A stretch of DNA of 64,000 nucleotides from Streptomyces diastatochromogenes (GTDB lineage Bacteria; Actinomycetota; Actinomycetes; Streptomycetales; Streptomycetaceae), in contig JAPTYK010000001.1 in the NCBI GenBank assembly GCA_026913215.1, forward strand, positions 6,014,001 to 6,078,000, given 5' to 3'. The notes beneath the pieces were generated by a model. That model was not told the origin of the DNA. It was given only the letters and a program-made list of their open reading frames with translations, and did not search any database. This document shows, one piece after another, positions 19,937 through 29,051 of this stretch. Position 1 is the stretch's first letter, and each line of letters opens with the position of its first letter. The translations under genes and the position numbers were made by a program.

Positions 19937-20506
19937 TCAGGCGTGGGCGCCGGGCCACGGGCCGGGGGTCTCCGACTCCTCGACCTCCTCCACCTTGGTG
20001 TCGAAGAGCCGGAAACCGCGCCGCTCGTAGTTGGCCATCGCGTGCGGGCCGTCGAGCGAGCAGGTGTGCAGCCAGACGCGCTTCGTGTCCTCCCGGCCCG
20101 GCCAGCGCTCGGCCAGGTCCCAGGCGCGCGCCGTCCCGAAGGAGAGGAGGTGGCCGCCGATCCGGCGCCCCCGGAAGGCGGGGATCAGGCCGAAGTAGAC
20201 GATCTCGACGACGCCGTCGGCCTGCGGGTCCAGCTCCACGTACCCGGCCGGCGTCCCCCGGTCGTACGCCACCCAGGTCTCGGCCCCCGGCTTCTCGACG
20301 ATCTCCTGCCACTGCTTGTACGTCAGCGGCAGGCGGTCGTTCCAGCGGATGTCCCCGCCGACCGCCGTGTAGAGGAAGCGGCTGTACTCCGGCGAGGGGA
20401 CCTCGGCCCGCGCGATCGTGATGTCGTCGCCCTCGGGGGCGGGGGAGGGGAGGAGGTCGGACGGCGAGGTCTGTTCGAGTGACCAGGTGGTGAGAGTGAT
20501 GCTCAT
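19937..20506 (-). CDS. GNAT-family N-acetyltransferase
   Basis: Intact 189-residue acetyltransferase. The acetyl-CoA pyrophosphate loop is IPAFRGRRIGGHLLSFG (R-x-x-G-x-G/A type), with VEIVYFGLIPAFRG as beta-4 and ANYERRGFRLFDTK as the usual C-terminal element. ATG at 20506. The acceptor substrate cannot be predicted. It is monocistronic, with a terminator hairpin downstream. Confidence 0.9.
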   Translation of the reverse strand: MSITLTTWSLEQTSPSDLLPSPAPEGDDITIARAEVPSPEYSRFLYTAVGGDIRWNDRLPLTYKQWQEIVEKPGAETWVAYDRGTPAGYVELDPQADGVVEIVYFGLIPAFRGRRIGGHLLSFGTARAWDLAERWPGREDTKRVWLHTCSLDGPHAMANYERRGFRLFDTKVEEVEESETPGPWPGAHA

Positions 20507-20889
20507 GAGCTCATCGCATCATGCGGAGCGCCGGATTCCCACCCCTGCTCGGCTCCGGCGGACAAGCTGTCCGCCATGCGGACAGGGCCTGGGGTGCTTG
20601 CCTCCCCAGAGGCGCGTGACCCCGGAGGCGCGTGACCCCGGAGGCGCGTGCCCCCCGGAGGTGCGTGACCTCGGAGGTGATCTATCGACCCCGCACCGCC
20701 CTCGCGGCAGGGTGAGCGCACTGGGACGGCGCACGGCCGCACCCGGCGTTCGACGACGCAAGGGATACGACAGGGGTACGGGTCGGCGTGGACCGGCGGG
20801 CATCGCGATGGCAGGGCCACACGATCGCCTGCCCGTAGATCGCCCGGAACGTCCTCGGTGACGAGGGACGCACCCTCCGGGCCCGCCGG
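20507..20889. other. 383-nt gap between regulator 3' end and GNAT start
   Basis: No gene is supported here. Its central part is a tandem repeat (20609-20682), and the rest is GC-rich sequence that should contain the GNAT promoter near 20510-20600. Small open frames on both strands have no SD or family match. Confidence 0.5.
20609..20682. repeat. Tandem repeat, 16-17 bp unit, about 4.5 copies
   Basis: Unit GAGGCGCGTGACCCCG occurs perfectly at 20609-20624 and 20625-20640, then with drift at 20641-20657 and 20658-20673 and partially after. It is a minisatellite in an intergenic region, about 100 nt upstream of the GNAT start. Confidence 0.85.
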
Positions 20890-22179
20890 TCAGGCGGGGG
20901 CCGCCGCGCGGACGGCGGGGGCCGTGGAGTGCGGCAGCAGGTCTTCCGGTCGCTCCGGGCGCAGGACCTCGACCCCGACCTCCTCCCGGAAGCGGTAGGG
21001 GCGGTGCCAGGACCCCGCGAGGTTCCGCCGCACCCGGGACATCTCGGCCCGTACGGTCACCGTCCGGGTCCGGTCTCCGAAGACGTCGTCGGCCAGCTCG
21101 GCGGCCGTCCGCCCGTCCCGGTGGAGCGCCAGGACGTAGAGGAGCTCCGCGTGCCGCGGGCTGAGCTCCTGCTGCCAGCTGCCCGCCACCCCGGAGACGG
21201 CCACCGTCCAGCGGCGCGGCCGGCTCAGGTCGAGGACCACCCGGCTCGCCGGCTCCGTGCCCGGCTCCTCGGGGCGGGTCTCCTCCTCGACCCGCAGCAG
21301 CCAGCCGCCCGGCAGCGGCTCCACCGCGCACACCCCGAGCGAGGGCAGCCAGATCCGGCCCGCCGCGAAGGACTTGGGCAGCGGGATCCGGTCCACCGGC
21401 GCGAGCCCCGTCACCGCCGCCGTCCAGCCGTGGGAGTCCACCGCGACGGCCCGGCCGCCCACCCGGCACAGGATCGGCGCGGCCACCGCCCGCAGCCGCT
21501 CGATCGAACGGTGGTGCCGCTCCCGCATCTCGGCCTCGGCGAGCTGCGCCACCGAGCCGACCAGGGCCAGCATCGCCGGATGGAAGCTGGACGCGGGACC
21601 GCTCACGTCCAGGATCCCCAGCAGCCGCTGGTCGCGCGGATCGTGCACGGGCGCGGCGGCGCAGGTCCAGTTGTGCAGCGCCTGCACGTAGTGCTCGGCG
21701 GAGTGCACCTGCACCGCCCGCCTCATGGCGAGCGCCGTGCCGACCGCGTTCGTCCCGGTGGCGTGCTCGTCCCAGGCCGCGCCCTCCTCCAGGCAGATGC
21801 CGTTCGCCTGCCGCAGCACCGAGAGGTTCCCCTGACGCCACAGGATCCGGCCGTGCTCGTCGGTGACCACCATGATCTGGAGGGAGGCGTCGGCGATGCC
21901 GGCGAGCCCGCCGCTCAGCGTCTGCATGACCTCGGAGAGGAGCGTGCTCCTGCGCCGCTGCTCCAGCTCGTCGCGCCGGAGCAGCACGCTGCTCGTGCCC
22001 TGGTCGGGATCGAGGCCGAGACGGGCCATCCGCTGCCAGGACGCGTCGATCACCGGGCGGGGCGCGATCGGCGGCCGCCGGCCGGCCAGCGTCTCCTCGC
22101 GCACGCGGTGCAGCAGCCGGCTGGCCTGAGCGGCGTCCATGGCGGCGAGCCGCTTCATGTCGAGCTGCTTGTCGTTCAT
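20890..22179 (-). CDS. GAF-domain helix-turn-helix transcriptional regulator
   Basis: Intact 429-residue regulator. The N-terminal 60 residues are helical. The GAF sensor (about 70-230) has the AcoR/DhaR-like EHATGTNAVGTALA, and the C-terminal DNA-binding region is LSPRHAELLYVLALHRDGRTAAELADDVFG followed by VRAEMSRVRRNLAG. I chose the ATG at 22179 (MNDKQLDMKRL) after GGGAGAG; in-frame upstream sequence lacks an SD and looks non-coding. The signal is unknown. It lies downstream of, and on the same strand as, an acyl-CoA dehydrogenase gene 290 nt away. Confidence 0.85.
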   Translation of the reverse strand: MNDKQLDMKRLAAMDAAQASRLLHRVREETLAGRRPPIAPRPVIDASWQRMARLGLDPDQGTSSVLLRRDELEQRRRSTLLSEVMQTLSGGLAGIADASLQIMVVTDEHGRILWRQGNLSVLRQANGICLEEGAAWDEHATGTNAVGTALAMRRAVQVHSAEHYVQALHNWTCAAAPVHDPRDQRLLGILDVSGPASSFHPAMLALVGSVAQLAEAEMRERHHRSIERLRAVAAPILCRVGGRAVAVDSHGWTAAVTGLAPVDRIPLPKSFAAGRIWLPSLGVCAVEPLPGGWLLRVEEETRPEEPGTEPASRVVLDLSRPRRWTVAVSGVAGSWQQELSPRHAELLYVLALHRDGRTAAELADDVFGDRTRTVTVRAEMSRVRRNLAGSWHRPYRFREEVGVEVLRPERPEDLLPHSTAPAVRAAAPA

Positions 22180-22470
22180 CGGTCTCTCCCAGCCACCCGA
22201 GGTGCTGTATCGGTTCTGCACAGGGCAGATGTCCGGAGTGTCGGTGCCCATCGTGCCGTCCGGGACCGCCCGGCGAGGCCCGGTTCGGGTAATCCTGCAA
22301 CCCTTTGCAACTCTGGCGACCGCCCGCCCCCTGCGTGAAGGTGGTGGGAGCGGTGGGTGGTGCCGTGTCGGCGCAGCACCACCCCGCTTTCCGCGCGTAC
22401 CGGCCCGACGGATGCGAACTCCCGCCGGGCCCACCCCTGGTACGCGCGGCAAGAACTCCCGTACGACCCC

Positions 22471-24106
22471 TCAGAGCTCCACCCGCGCCCGCTCCACCAG
22501 CGCCCGCAGGTCCAGGGTGTGCGGGAGCGTGCCGAAGGCCGCGCCGCCGTCCCCGCCGAGCCGCGCCGCGCAGAACGCGTCCGCCACCTCCGGCGGAGCC
22601 CACCGCACCAGCAGCGCCCCTGGAGCACCAGCGCCAGCCGCTCCGCGAACCGCCGCGCCCGCGCCTCGATCCCTCCAGGTCCGCCAGTTCGACGAGCACG
22701 CCCCGGATCGCCCGGTCCAGCCGGTGGTCCGCGCCCCGCGCCGCCCCGACCTCGCGGAGCAGCGCGTCGAGCGCGGCGGGCTCGGTCCGCAGCGCCCGTA
22801 CGACGTCCAGCGCCTGCACGTTCCCCGAGCCCTCCCAGACCGAGTTGAGCGGCGACTCCCGCAGCAGCCGGGGCATCCCCGACTCCTCCACGTACCCGTT
22901 GCCGCCCAGGCATTCGAGCGCCTCCGCCACCACCGGCACGCCCCGCTTCGTCACCCAGTACTTCGCCGCCGGAACGGCGATCCGCAGCAGGGCCGACTCC
23001 TCCGGGGTCCCCGCGTCGTAGGCCGCCGCCAGCCGCATCCCGAGGGCCGTGGCCGCCTCCGACTCCAGGGCCAGGTCGGCCAGTACGTTCCGCATCAGGG
23101 GCTTCTCGACGAGCGGACCGCCGAAGGCCGAGCGGTACGAGGCGTGGTGCACGGCCTGCGCCACCGCCTGCCGCATCAGCGCCGCCGAACCGAGCACGCA
23201 GTCGAGGCGCGTCGCCGCCACCATGCCCATGATCGTCCGGACGCCGTGCCCCTCCTCGCCGACGCGACGGGCCCAGGTCGTGCCGTCGAACTCCACCTCG
23301 GCCGAGGCGTTCGACCGGTTGCCCAGCTTGTCCTTGAGCCGCTGGAGCGCGAACGCGTTGCGCGAACCGTCCGCGAGCACCCGCGGCACCAGGAAACAGG
23401 TCAGCCCCGCCGGAGCCTGCGCGAGGACCAGGAAGGCGTCCGACATCGGCGCCGAACAGAACCACTTGTGCCCCGTCAGGACGTACTCCCCGTCGGCCGC
23501 GAGGGGCCGGGCCTCCGTCGTGTTCGCCCGTACGTCGCTGCCGCCCTGCTTCTCCGTCATCGCCATGCCGAGCAGCGCCCCCGGCTTCTCCGCGACCGGA
23601 CGCAGCTCCCGCTCGTACACGTGCGAGAGGGCCGCCGGCTCCCAGACCGCCGCGAGCTCCGGCTCGGCGCGCAGCGCGGGCACCGCGGCGTGCGTCATCG
23701 ACAGCGGACAGCCGTGCCCCGCCTCCGCCTGCGACACCACCAGGAACCCGGCGGCCCGCCGCACATGACCCCCCGGACGGCCCCACGCGTGCGTGAGCCC
23801 CGCCGACACGGAGTGCCCGAGGATCCGGTGCCAGGCCGGATGGAACTCGACCTCGTCGATCCGCCGGCCGTACCGGTCGTGGGTCCGCAGCCGGGGCGGG
23901 TTCCCGTTCGCCTGCTCCCCCCACTCCCGCACCTGCTCCGAACCGGACGCCCGGCCGAGCAGTTCCAGCTCCTCCCGTACCTCCGTCAGAACCTCGGGCG
24001 CGAGATGCCGCTCGACCGCCTCCACCAGTGCCCGGTCGCTCGTGAAGACGTCGTATCCGGTCAGGGGCGGTGCCTGATTGGTCACGGTGTGGGTGCTCGC
24101 TGCCAT
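22471..24106 (-). CDS. Acyl-CoA dehydrogenase, AidB-like
   Basis: FAD-dependent dehydrogenase of about 545 residues, longer than ordinary acyl-CoA dehydrogenases and like AidB. Seen are AMTEKQGGSDVRANTT (flavin/substrate loop), TGHKWFCSAPMSDAFLVLAQ, ALECLGGNGYVEESGMPRL and the C-terminal ESPLNSVWEGSGNVQALDV. E. coli AidB belongs to the Ada alkylation response, so a DNA-protection role is possible, but a metabolic role cannot be excluded. Bases are missing at about 22670 and 22622 (G-runs), and the repaired end reads DLRALVERARVEL. ATG at 24106, only 17 bp from the divergent membrane-protein start. Confidence 0.85.
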
Positions 24107-24123
24107 GCCGATACGGTAAGCAG

Positions 24124-25248
24124 GTGCAGGCAGCAAGAGAAACACCCGAACGGCCCGAGCGGCGGCCCTGGAGCAGGCTCCACCGCGCGCGCGTCCTCTA
24201 CCGCAACGTCTCGAAGCGGAAGATGGTCTGGCTGCTCCTCAAGGACACCGTCAACTCGTGCATCGAGTACCGGATCCTCGGCCTCGCCGCCGAGGCCGCG
24301 TTCTTCACGCTGCTGTCCCTGCCACCGCTGCTGCTCGGCCTGATCGCCGTCCTGGGCTACGCCGACGACTGGACCAACACCGACACCGTCGCCAGCATCC
24401 GGGAGAACATCCTCCACGCGGCCGGCACGGTCCTCTCCGACCGGGGCGTCCACGAGATCGCCGAACCCCTCCTCGACGACATCACCCAGGGCAAACGGCC
24501 CGACCTGATCTCCCTCGGCTTCGCCATCGCCCTCTGGTCCGGCTCGCGCGCCGTGAACGTCTTCATCGACACCATCACCGTCATGTACGGACTCGACGGG
24601 CGCCGGGGCATCGTCAAGACCCGGCTCCTGGCGCTGCTCCTCTACATCGCGGCGCTGCTCATCGGCGCCGTCGTGCTGCCGCTCGCGGTCGTCGGCCCCG
24701 ACCGGATCGTCGCACTCGTCCCCTGGGGCACCGAGGTCGTCGCCGTCCTCTACTGGCCGATCGTCATCGTGCTCTCCATCGCCTTCCTCACCACGCTCTA
24801 CCACGTGTCCGTACCCGTCAGATCGCCCTGGATCGAGGACATCCCCGGCGCCCTCATCGCGCTCGGGATGTGGGTCCTCGGCAGCTTCCTGCTGCGCATC
24901 TACCTGACCAGCCAGGTCGAGGGCCCCACCATCTACGGCTCCCTCGCCGCCCCCATCGCCGTCCTCCTCTGGATCGGCATCTCGGCCTTCGCGGTCCTCG
25001 TCGGCGCCGCCGTGAACGCCGCCATCGACCGCGTCTGGCCCTCCGTCGCCACCGCCGCCGCCCGCGAGGCCAACGAACGGGCCCGCGCCGCCCAGGCCGC
25101 CGAACTCGTCGCCCGCGTGCGCGCCGAGGCGGAGGACGTCGACGAGGACGACCCGGACATGCCCTCCGAGTTCCCCGAGCGCTGGTCCAAGTTCCTCCCC
25201 CCGGACGACGTGAAGTCCCGCCTCCACTCGGGCTGGGAGAAGGACTGA
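24124..25248 (+). CDS. YihY/BrkB-family inner-membrane protein
   Basis: Intact. From GTG at 24124 it has 374 residues. The conserved YihY start YRILGLAAEAAFFTLLSLPPLLLG is followed by about six TM helices (LLALLLYIAALLIGAVVLPLAV, YWPIVIVLSIAFLTTLYHVSV, APIAVLLWIGISAFAVLVGAAVNA) and a charged C-terminal coil ending with SGWEKD. The start is not certain: no good SD precedes 24124, and it may be leaderless. The divergent gene starts 17 bp away, so the two promoters must overlap. Function of the family is not established. Confidence 0.85.
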   Translation: MQAARETPERPERRPWSRLHRARVLYRNVSKRKMVWLLLKDTVNSCIEYRILGLAAEAAFFTLLSLPPLLLGLIAVLGYADDWTNTDTVASIRENILHAAGTVLSDRGVHEIAEPLLDDITQGKRPDLISLGFAIALWSGSRAVNVFIDTITVMYGLDGRRGIVKTRLLALLLYIAALLIGAVVLPLAVVGPDRIVALVPWGTEVVAVLYWPIVIVLSIAFLTTLYHVSVPVRSPWIEDIPGALIALGMWVLGSFLLRIYLTSQVEGPTIYGSLAAPIAVLLWIGISAFAVLVGAAVNAAIDRVWPSVATAAAREANERARAAQAAELVARVRAEAEDVDEDDPDMPSEFPERWSKFLPPDDVKSRLHSGWEKD

Positions 25249-25276
25249 CACCCCCCCCGGGCCTTAGGCTCGGAGG

Positions 25277-25944
25277 GTGTACGAGGAGCGCCCCGCCCTG
25301 CTCGACGGAGCCGTGCTGTGGACCCGGACCGCCGCCGCCGGACCCGAGGCCGCACGGCCCGTGCTGCCCGACGGCTGCATGGACCTGATCTGGGCCGACG
25401 GGAGCCTCCTCGTCGCCGGACCCGACACACGCGCGTACGTGCCCGGTGAATTCGCCGCACGGTACGCAGGCATCCGCTTCGCCCCGGGGACGCGCCCGGC
25501 TTCTTCGGCGTGCCCGCCCATGAACTCCGCGACCGCCGGGTCGCCCTCGGCGCGCTGTGGGGCGAGGCGGCGGCGCGGCGGCTCGGCGAGCGGATCGCCG
25601 AAGACCCCGACCCGGCCGCCGCCCTGGAGCGCCTCGCCCTGCGCCGGGCCGCCAAGGCCCCCGCGCCCGACCCGCTGCTGCGGGCCGTCGTGGCGCGCCT
25701 CGCGGCGGGCCGCCCGGTCGCCGAGACGGCCGAGGCGGTCGGGCTCGGCGCCCGCCAGTTGCACCGGCGCTCACTGGACGCCTTCGGCTACGGCCCCAAG
25801 ACCCTCGCCCGCGTCCTGCGCCTCCAGCGCGCGCTCGCCCTGGTCCGCGCCGGAGTGCCGTACGCGGAGGCCGCCCTGCGCGCGGGCTGCGCCGACCAGG
25901 CCCACCTGGCCCGCGAGACCCGGCCCTGGCGGGCACCACCCTGA
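25277..25944 (+). CDS. AraC-family transcriptional regulator (DUF6597-type N-terminus)
   Basis: The GTG at 25277 begins VYEERPALLDGAVLWTRT. LPDGCMDLIWADGSLLVAGPDTRAY is the typical N-terminal sensing domain. The C-terminal AraC HTH is GLGARQLHRRSLDAFGYGPKTLARVLRLQRALAL, then a second helix pair AALRAGCADQAHLARET. A G is missing at about 25500 (RPGFFGVPAHEL) and probably another at 25923 (ETRALAGTTL), so the exact C-terminus is uncertain and may run into the short repeat at 25959. It converges with the VOC gene. Confidence 0.78.
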
Positions 25945-25948
25945 GCGC

Positions 25949-26389
25949 CTACGCGGCCTCCGTATCCGTATCCGTGTCCGTATCCGTGTCCGCGAAGAGC
26001 GAGACGCCGCTGCCGTCCGGGTCGAGGACCACGGCGTAGCGCTGCCCCCACACGGCGTCCCAGGGCTTCAGATGCCCCCGGTACCCGGCGGCGACCAGCT
26101 CCTCGTACACCGCGTCCACCTCCGCCGGCGTCCCGCACCGGAAGGCGAGCTCGACGCGGTTGCCGCCCTCCGGCCGCGTCCAGCCGGGATCGAAGGAGCG
26201 GACGACCTCCTCCGTGTCCCAGGCGATCCGCAGCCCGCCGGGCAGCGCCGCCTCCACGTGCGGGGCGGACTCGGCCCCGGCCGGGACGTCCAGGCCCAGG
26301 CGCCGGTAGAACGCGAGCGAGGCGGCCATGTCGGAGACGACGAGACCGACGAGGTCGAAACGGGGAGTGACGCGGGGTGCTGTGTCCAT
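25949..26389 (-). CDS. VOC-family (glyoxalase/bleomycin-resistance-type) protein
   Basis: Intact 146 residues with the beta-alpha-beta-beta-beta repeats of VOC proteins: LVGLVVSDMAASLAFYRRLGLDV and ELAFRCGTPAEVDAVYEELVAAG, ending YAVVLDPDGSGVSLFAD. The C-terminus carries an unusual Asp-Thr repeat (DTDTDTDTDTEAA) encoded by a hexanucleotide repeat. The substrate is unknown. ATG at 26389. Confidence 0.87.
   Translation of the reverse strand: MDTAPRVTPRFDLVGLVVSDMAASLAFYRRLGLDVPAGAESAPHVEAALPGGLRIAWDTEEVVRSFDPGWTRPEGGNRVELAFRCGTPAEVDAVYEELVAAGYRGHLKPWDAVWGQRYAVVLDPDGSGVSLFADTDTDTDTDTEAA
25959..25994. repeat. Hexanucleotide repeat TCCGTR x6 at the VOC gene 3' end
   Basis: Six consecutive TCCGTA/TCCGTG units (the last TCCGCG) encode the Asp-Thr tail of the VOC protein on the minus strand and reach the end of the convergent AraC gene. 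Copy number changes would keep the VOC frame. Confidence 0.85.
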
Positions 26390-26471
26390 GGCGCCACGGT
26401 AGGCAGGGGACCGGGAGGTGGTCTTGTACGAATCGGACGTGGGCCCGGCGGGGGCTGGTTAGGGTCGGGCC

Positions 26472-27472
26472 ATGAGCACGCGCGCGTACGGACGGACGCC
26501 CTGGCCCTGGGCCGCGGCGGCGATCCTGCTGTTCTGGCAGACCTGGTTCCTCTTCCACGTGTACGCCACCGAGAACTCGGCCGTGCGCTGGGACTGCGAC
26601 TCCGAGGGCTGCGGCACGAACGACCTCGCGGGCCCGGCGATCCCGTTCGGGGTGATCTCGGGGCTGGCCGCCGCCGTGTTCGCCGGCCCCCTCCTGGGCC
26701 TCGGCGGCGCCGGACTCGCCGCGCTCCTCGCCGCCTTCGGGCTCCTCGTGCGCCGGGAGGACGACCACGCGCTCCTCGCCGCGTACGGCCTCGCCGCGTT
26801 CGGCGTCGCCCTCGTCATGGCGGCGCGGTCCGGGCCGTGCGCCGCGGGCCGACGGAGGAAGAGGAGGACGGACCCCGCGCCCGCGTGGCCGGCCCGCCGT
26901 CGCCGCCCTGCTGCGCGCGCTCGTCGCACCGGGCACCCTGCTCGCGGCCGTCCCGGGGACCCTCGCGGTGACCGGGTTCGTGCAGGGCGCCCTCGACGGA
27001 CCGCGCTGGATCATGATGCTCGGCCTCAACGGCACCGTCGCCCTGCTCGTCGCGCTCGGCTCGGCCCGGCTGAACCACCGCCCCGGCGTGGCCCGCGGAC
27101 CCGTCCCCGCCGAGGGGCCGCCCACGCGCCCGCCCGGCTGAACGCCCTCACCACGCGCGGGACCGCGTTCGTCTACGACCTGACCGTCCGGCCCGAGCGG
27201 GCGCCCCGTACCGCATCGAGGTCGAGCACCCCTCGACCCCAGGACGTCCGCGTCCACCGCGCGGCCCTCGTCCGCCACGACCCCGCCGCCCCTGGCACGT
27301 CGACCTCCCCAGGACCCGCCCCCGCCGCCCTGGCCCGCGCCCGCGCCGCCGCCGCCCGCGCCGAGGCCCCGGCCACCGCCCCGCGCCTGTGGACCCCGCC
27401 CCGGGCACCCCGGTCCTGCTGGCCACCGGGGTGCTCACGGCGGTCCTGACGACCCTGCTCGCGACGGTCTGA
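26472..27472 (+). CDS. Membrane protein, unknown function (frame-broken)
   Basis: The ATG at 26472 begins MSTRAYGRTPWPWAAAAILLFWQ, and three or four TM helices follow (AIPFGVISGLAAAVFAGPLLG, GLAALLAAFGLLVRRE, ALLAAYGLAAFGVALV). After about residue 115 the frame changes repeatedly. Later segments read VTGFVQGALDGPRWIMMLGLNGTVALLVALGSARLNHRPG, then GTAFVYDLTVRPERAP with YRIEVEHP (DUF3592-like), and finally a TM helix TPVLLATGVLTAVLTTLLATV ending at TGA 27472. I treat it as one gene with several base losses. A split at the TGA at 27139-27141 into two genes is the alternative. Confidence 0.5.
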
Positions 27473-27474
27473 GA

Positions 27475-27630
27475 CGAGGCCCGGAGAGGCCCGGGGCGAG
27501 GCCTGGGAGGGTCCCGGGGCGAGGCCCGGAGCGAGGCCTGAAGAGAGGCCCGGGAGGGGCCCGGAGCGAGGCCCGGGGCGAGGGCCGGGGCGAGGCCCGG
27601 GAGAGGCCTGAAGCGAGTCCCGAAGCGCGG
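27475..27630. repeat. GC-rich imperfect tandem repeat, 12-13 bp unit
   Basis: About a dozen imperfect copies of GAGGCCCGGRGC-like units fill the region after the membrane-protein stop. Nothing coding is supported. It may act as a transcription barrier or be a slippage-generated minisatellite. The remaining 27631-27735 should hold the promoter of the following genes. Confidence 0.75.
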
Positions 27631-27735
27631 CCGGAAAAAACCCGTGGCGCGCGCCGGAGCGCTCCGGCTACGGTGCGACACGTACGCAAGATCGCGAGAA
27701 GACGCGATCGCGAAAGACACCAGGAGGTGTGACAG

Positions 27736-27810
27736 ATGGCTGTCGTCGTCACGAAGGGCCTCGCCCACACGCGGATGTTCATCCACACCACCTCCGCGGC
27801 CACCGGCTGA
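27736..27810 (+). CDS. Candidate 24-aa ORF upstream of rsgA
   Basis: ATG at 27736 has AGGAGG with 8-nt spacing, as good an SD as any in the window. It reads MAVVVTKGLAHTRMFIHTTS and AATG before TGA. It ends 51 nt upstream of the rsgA TTG. It has no recognised family. It could be a leader that couples or attenuates rsgA, a free small protein, or the start of an N-terminal reading frame lost through a base error. Confidence 0.45.
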   Translation: MAVVVTKGLAHTRMFIHTTSAATG

Positions 27811-27861
27811 CCTCACTCTTCCGTCTTTCAGCGCCGGGGCCGCCCCTGTGAAGGGTCCCCC

Positions 27862-28974
27862 TTGTCTTTCCCGCTTTGTTCCGTCTCCTCCTCTTCCTCC
27901 TCGCTCGACGCCCACGGCTGGGACTCCGGCTGGGCCGCCTCCTTCGCGCCCTACGCCGCCCAGGGACTGATCCCGGGCGCGTCGTCCGCGTCGACCGCGG
28001 CCAGTGCGACGTCGCCACCGCCGAGGGCGTCATCCGCGCCGACACGGCGTTCGTGACCCCGCACGACCCGCTGCGCGTCGTCTGCACCGGCGACTGGGCC
28101 GCCGTCGACCCGGAGGGCGCGAGCGACCCCGGTACGTCCGGGCCTGCCTGCCGCGCCGTACCGCCTTCGCGCGCTCCACCTCCTCCAAGCGGTCCGAGGG
28201 CCAGATCCTCGCCGCCAACGTCGACCACGCCGTCATCACGGTCTCGCTCGCCGTCGAGCTCGACCTCGGCCGGATCGAGCGCTTCCTCGCCCTGGCCTGG
28301 GAGTCCGGCGCCCAGCCGACCGTCGTCCTCAGCAAGGCCGACCTCGTGCCCGACCCCGTCGGGCTCTCCTACCTCGTGGAGGACGTGGAGACGGTCGCGC
28401 CCGGCGTACAGGTGCTGCCGGTCAGCTCCGCCACCGGGGAAGGGCTCGACGTGCTCGCCGCGACCGTCGCGGGCGGCACGACCGTGCTGCTCGGCGTCTC
28501 CGGCGCAGGCAAGTCGACCCTGGCCAACGCGCTGGTCGGCGAGGACGTCATGGACGTCCAGGCCGCCCGTGACGTCGACGGCAAGGGCCGCCACACGACG
28601 ACCACCCGCAACCTCTTCGTGCTGCCCGGCGGGGAGTCCTCATCGACACCCCCGGACTGCGCGGCGTCGGGCTCTGGGACGCCGAGGCCGGTGTCGGCCA
28701 GGTCTTCTCCGAGATCGAGGAGCTGGCCGGGGACTGCCGCTTCCACGACTGCTCCCACGAGTCCGAGCCGGGCTGCGCCGTGACGGCCGCGATCGAGGAC
28801 GGCTCGCTGCCCGTGCGCCGCCTGGAGAGCTACCACAAGCTGATCCGTGAGAACCGGCGGATCGTGGCCAAGACCGACGCGCGGGTCCGCTCCGAGATGC
28901 TCAAGGAGTGGAAGCGCATGGGCCGGGAGGGCCGCACCGCCATGGAGCTCAAGCGCGGCGGCCGGGGCCGGTAG
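27862..28974 (+). CDS. rsgA: Ribosome small-subunit-dependent GTPase RsgA
   Basis: Circularly permuted GTPase that helps late 30S maturation. An OB-fold region (RVVRVDRGQCDVATAEGVIRADTAFV) is followed by G4 LSKADLV, G1 GVSGAGKSTLANAL, the switch GKGRHTTTTRNL, G3 DTPGLRGVGLWD, and the zinc-binding end CRFHDCSHESEPGC. About 360 residues. The best in-frame start is TTG at 27862 (MSFPLCSVSSS). Missing bases at about 27978 (GGGG), 28130 and 28640 break the frame. A large hairpin follows the stop. Confidence 0.9.
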
Positions 28975-28983
28975 GGCCGGTCC

Positions 28984-29030
28984 GCCCCGACCCGATCGCG
29001 GTGTCCGAAAACCGCGAGCCGGGTCGGGGC
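28984..29030 (+). terminator. Long stem-loop after rsgA
   Basis: GCCCCGACCCG and CGGGTCGGGGC form an 11-bp stem. It is extended inward by CGCGG/CCGCG after a 2x2 internal loop, with a 10-nt A-rich loop. It lies 10 nt after the stop and 21 nt before the next gene, so it probably terminates rsgA. Confidence 0.75.
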
Positions 29031-29051
29031 CGCTCCCGCACACTGGGAGCC

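Noticed and set aside
20519..24145. A single 1,208-codon open frame covering the AidB-like gene and the regulator region
   Set aside because: Only the first part is the AidB-like protein; after a missing base the frame reads through shadow sequence. The regulator is encoded in another frame.
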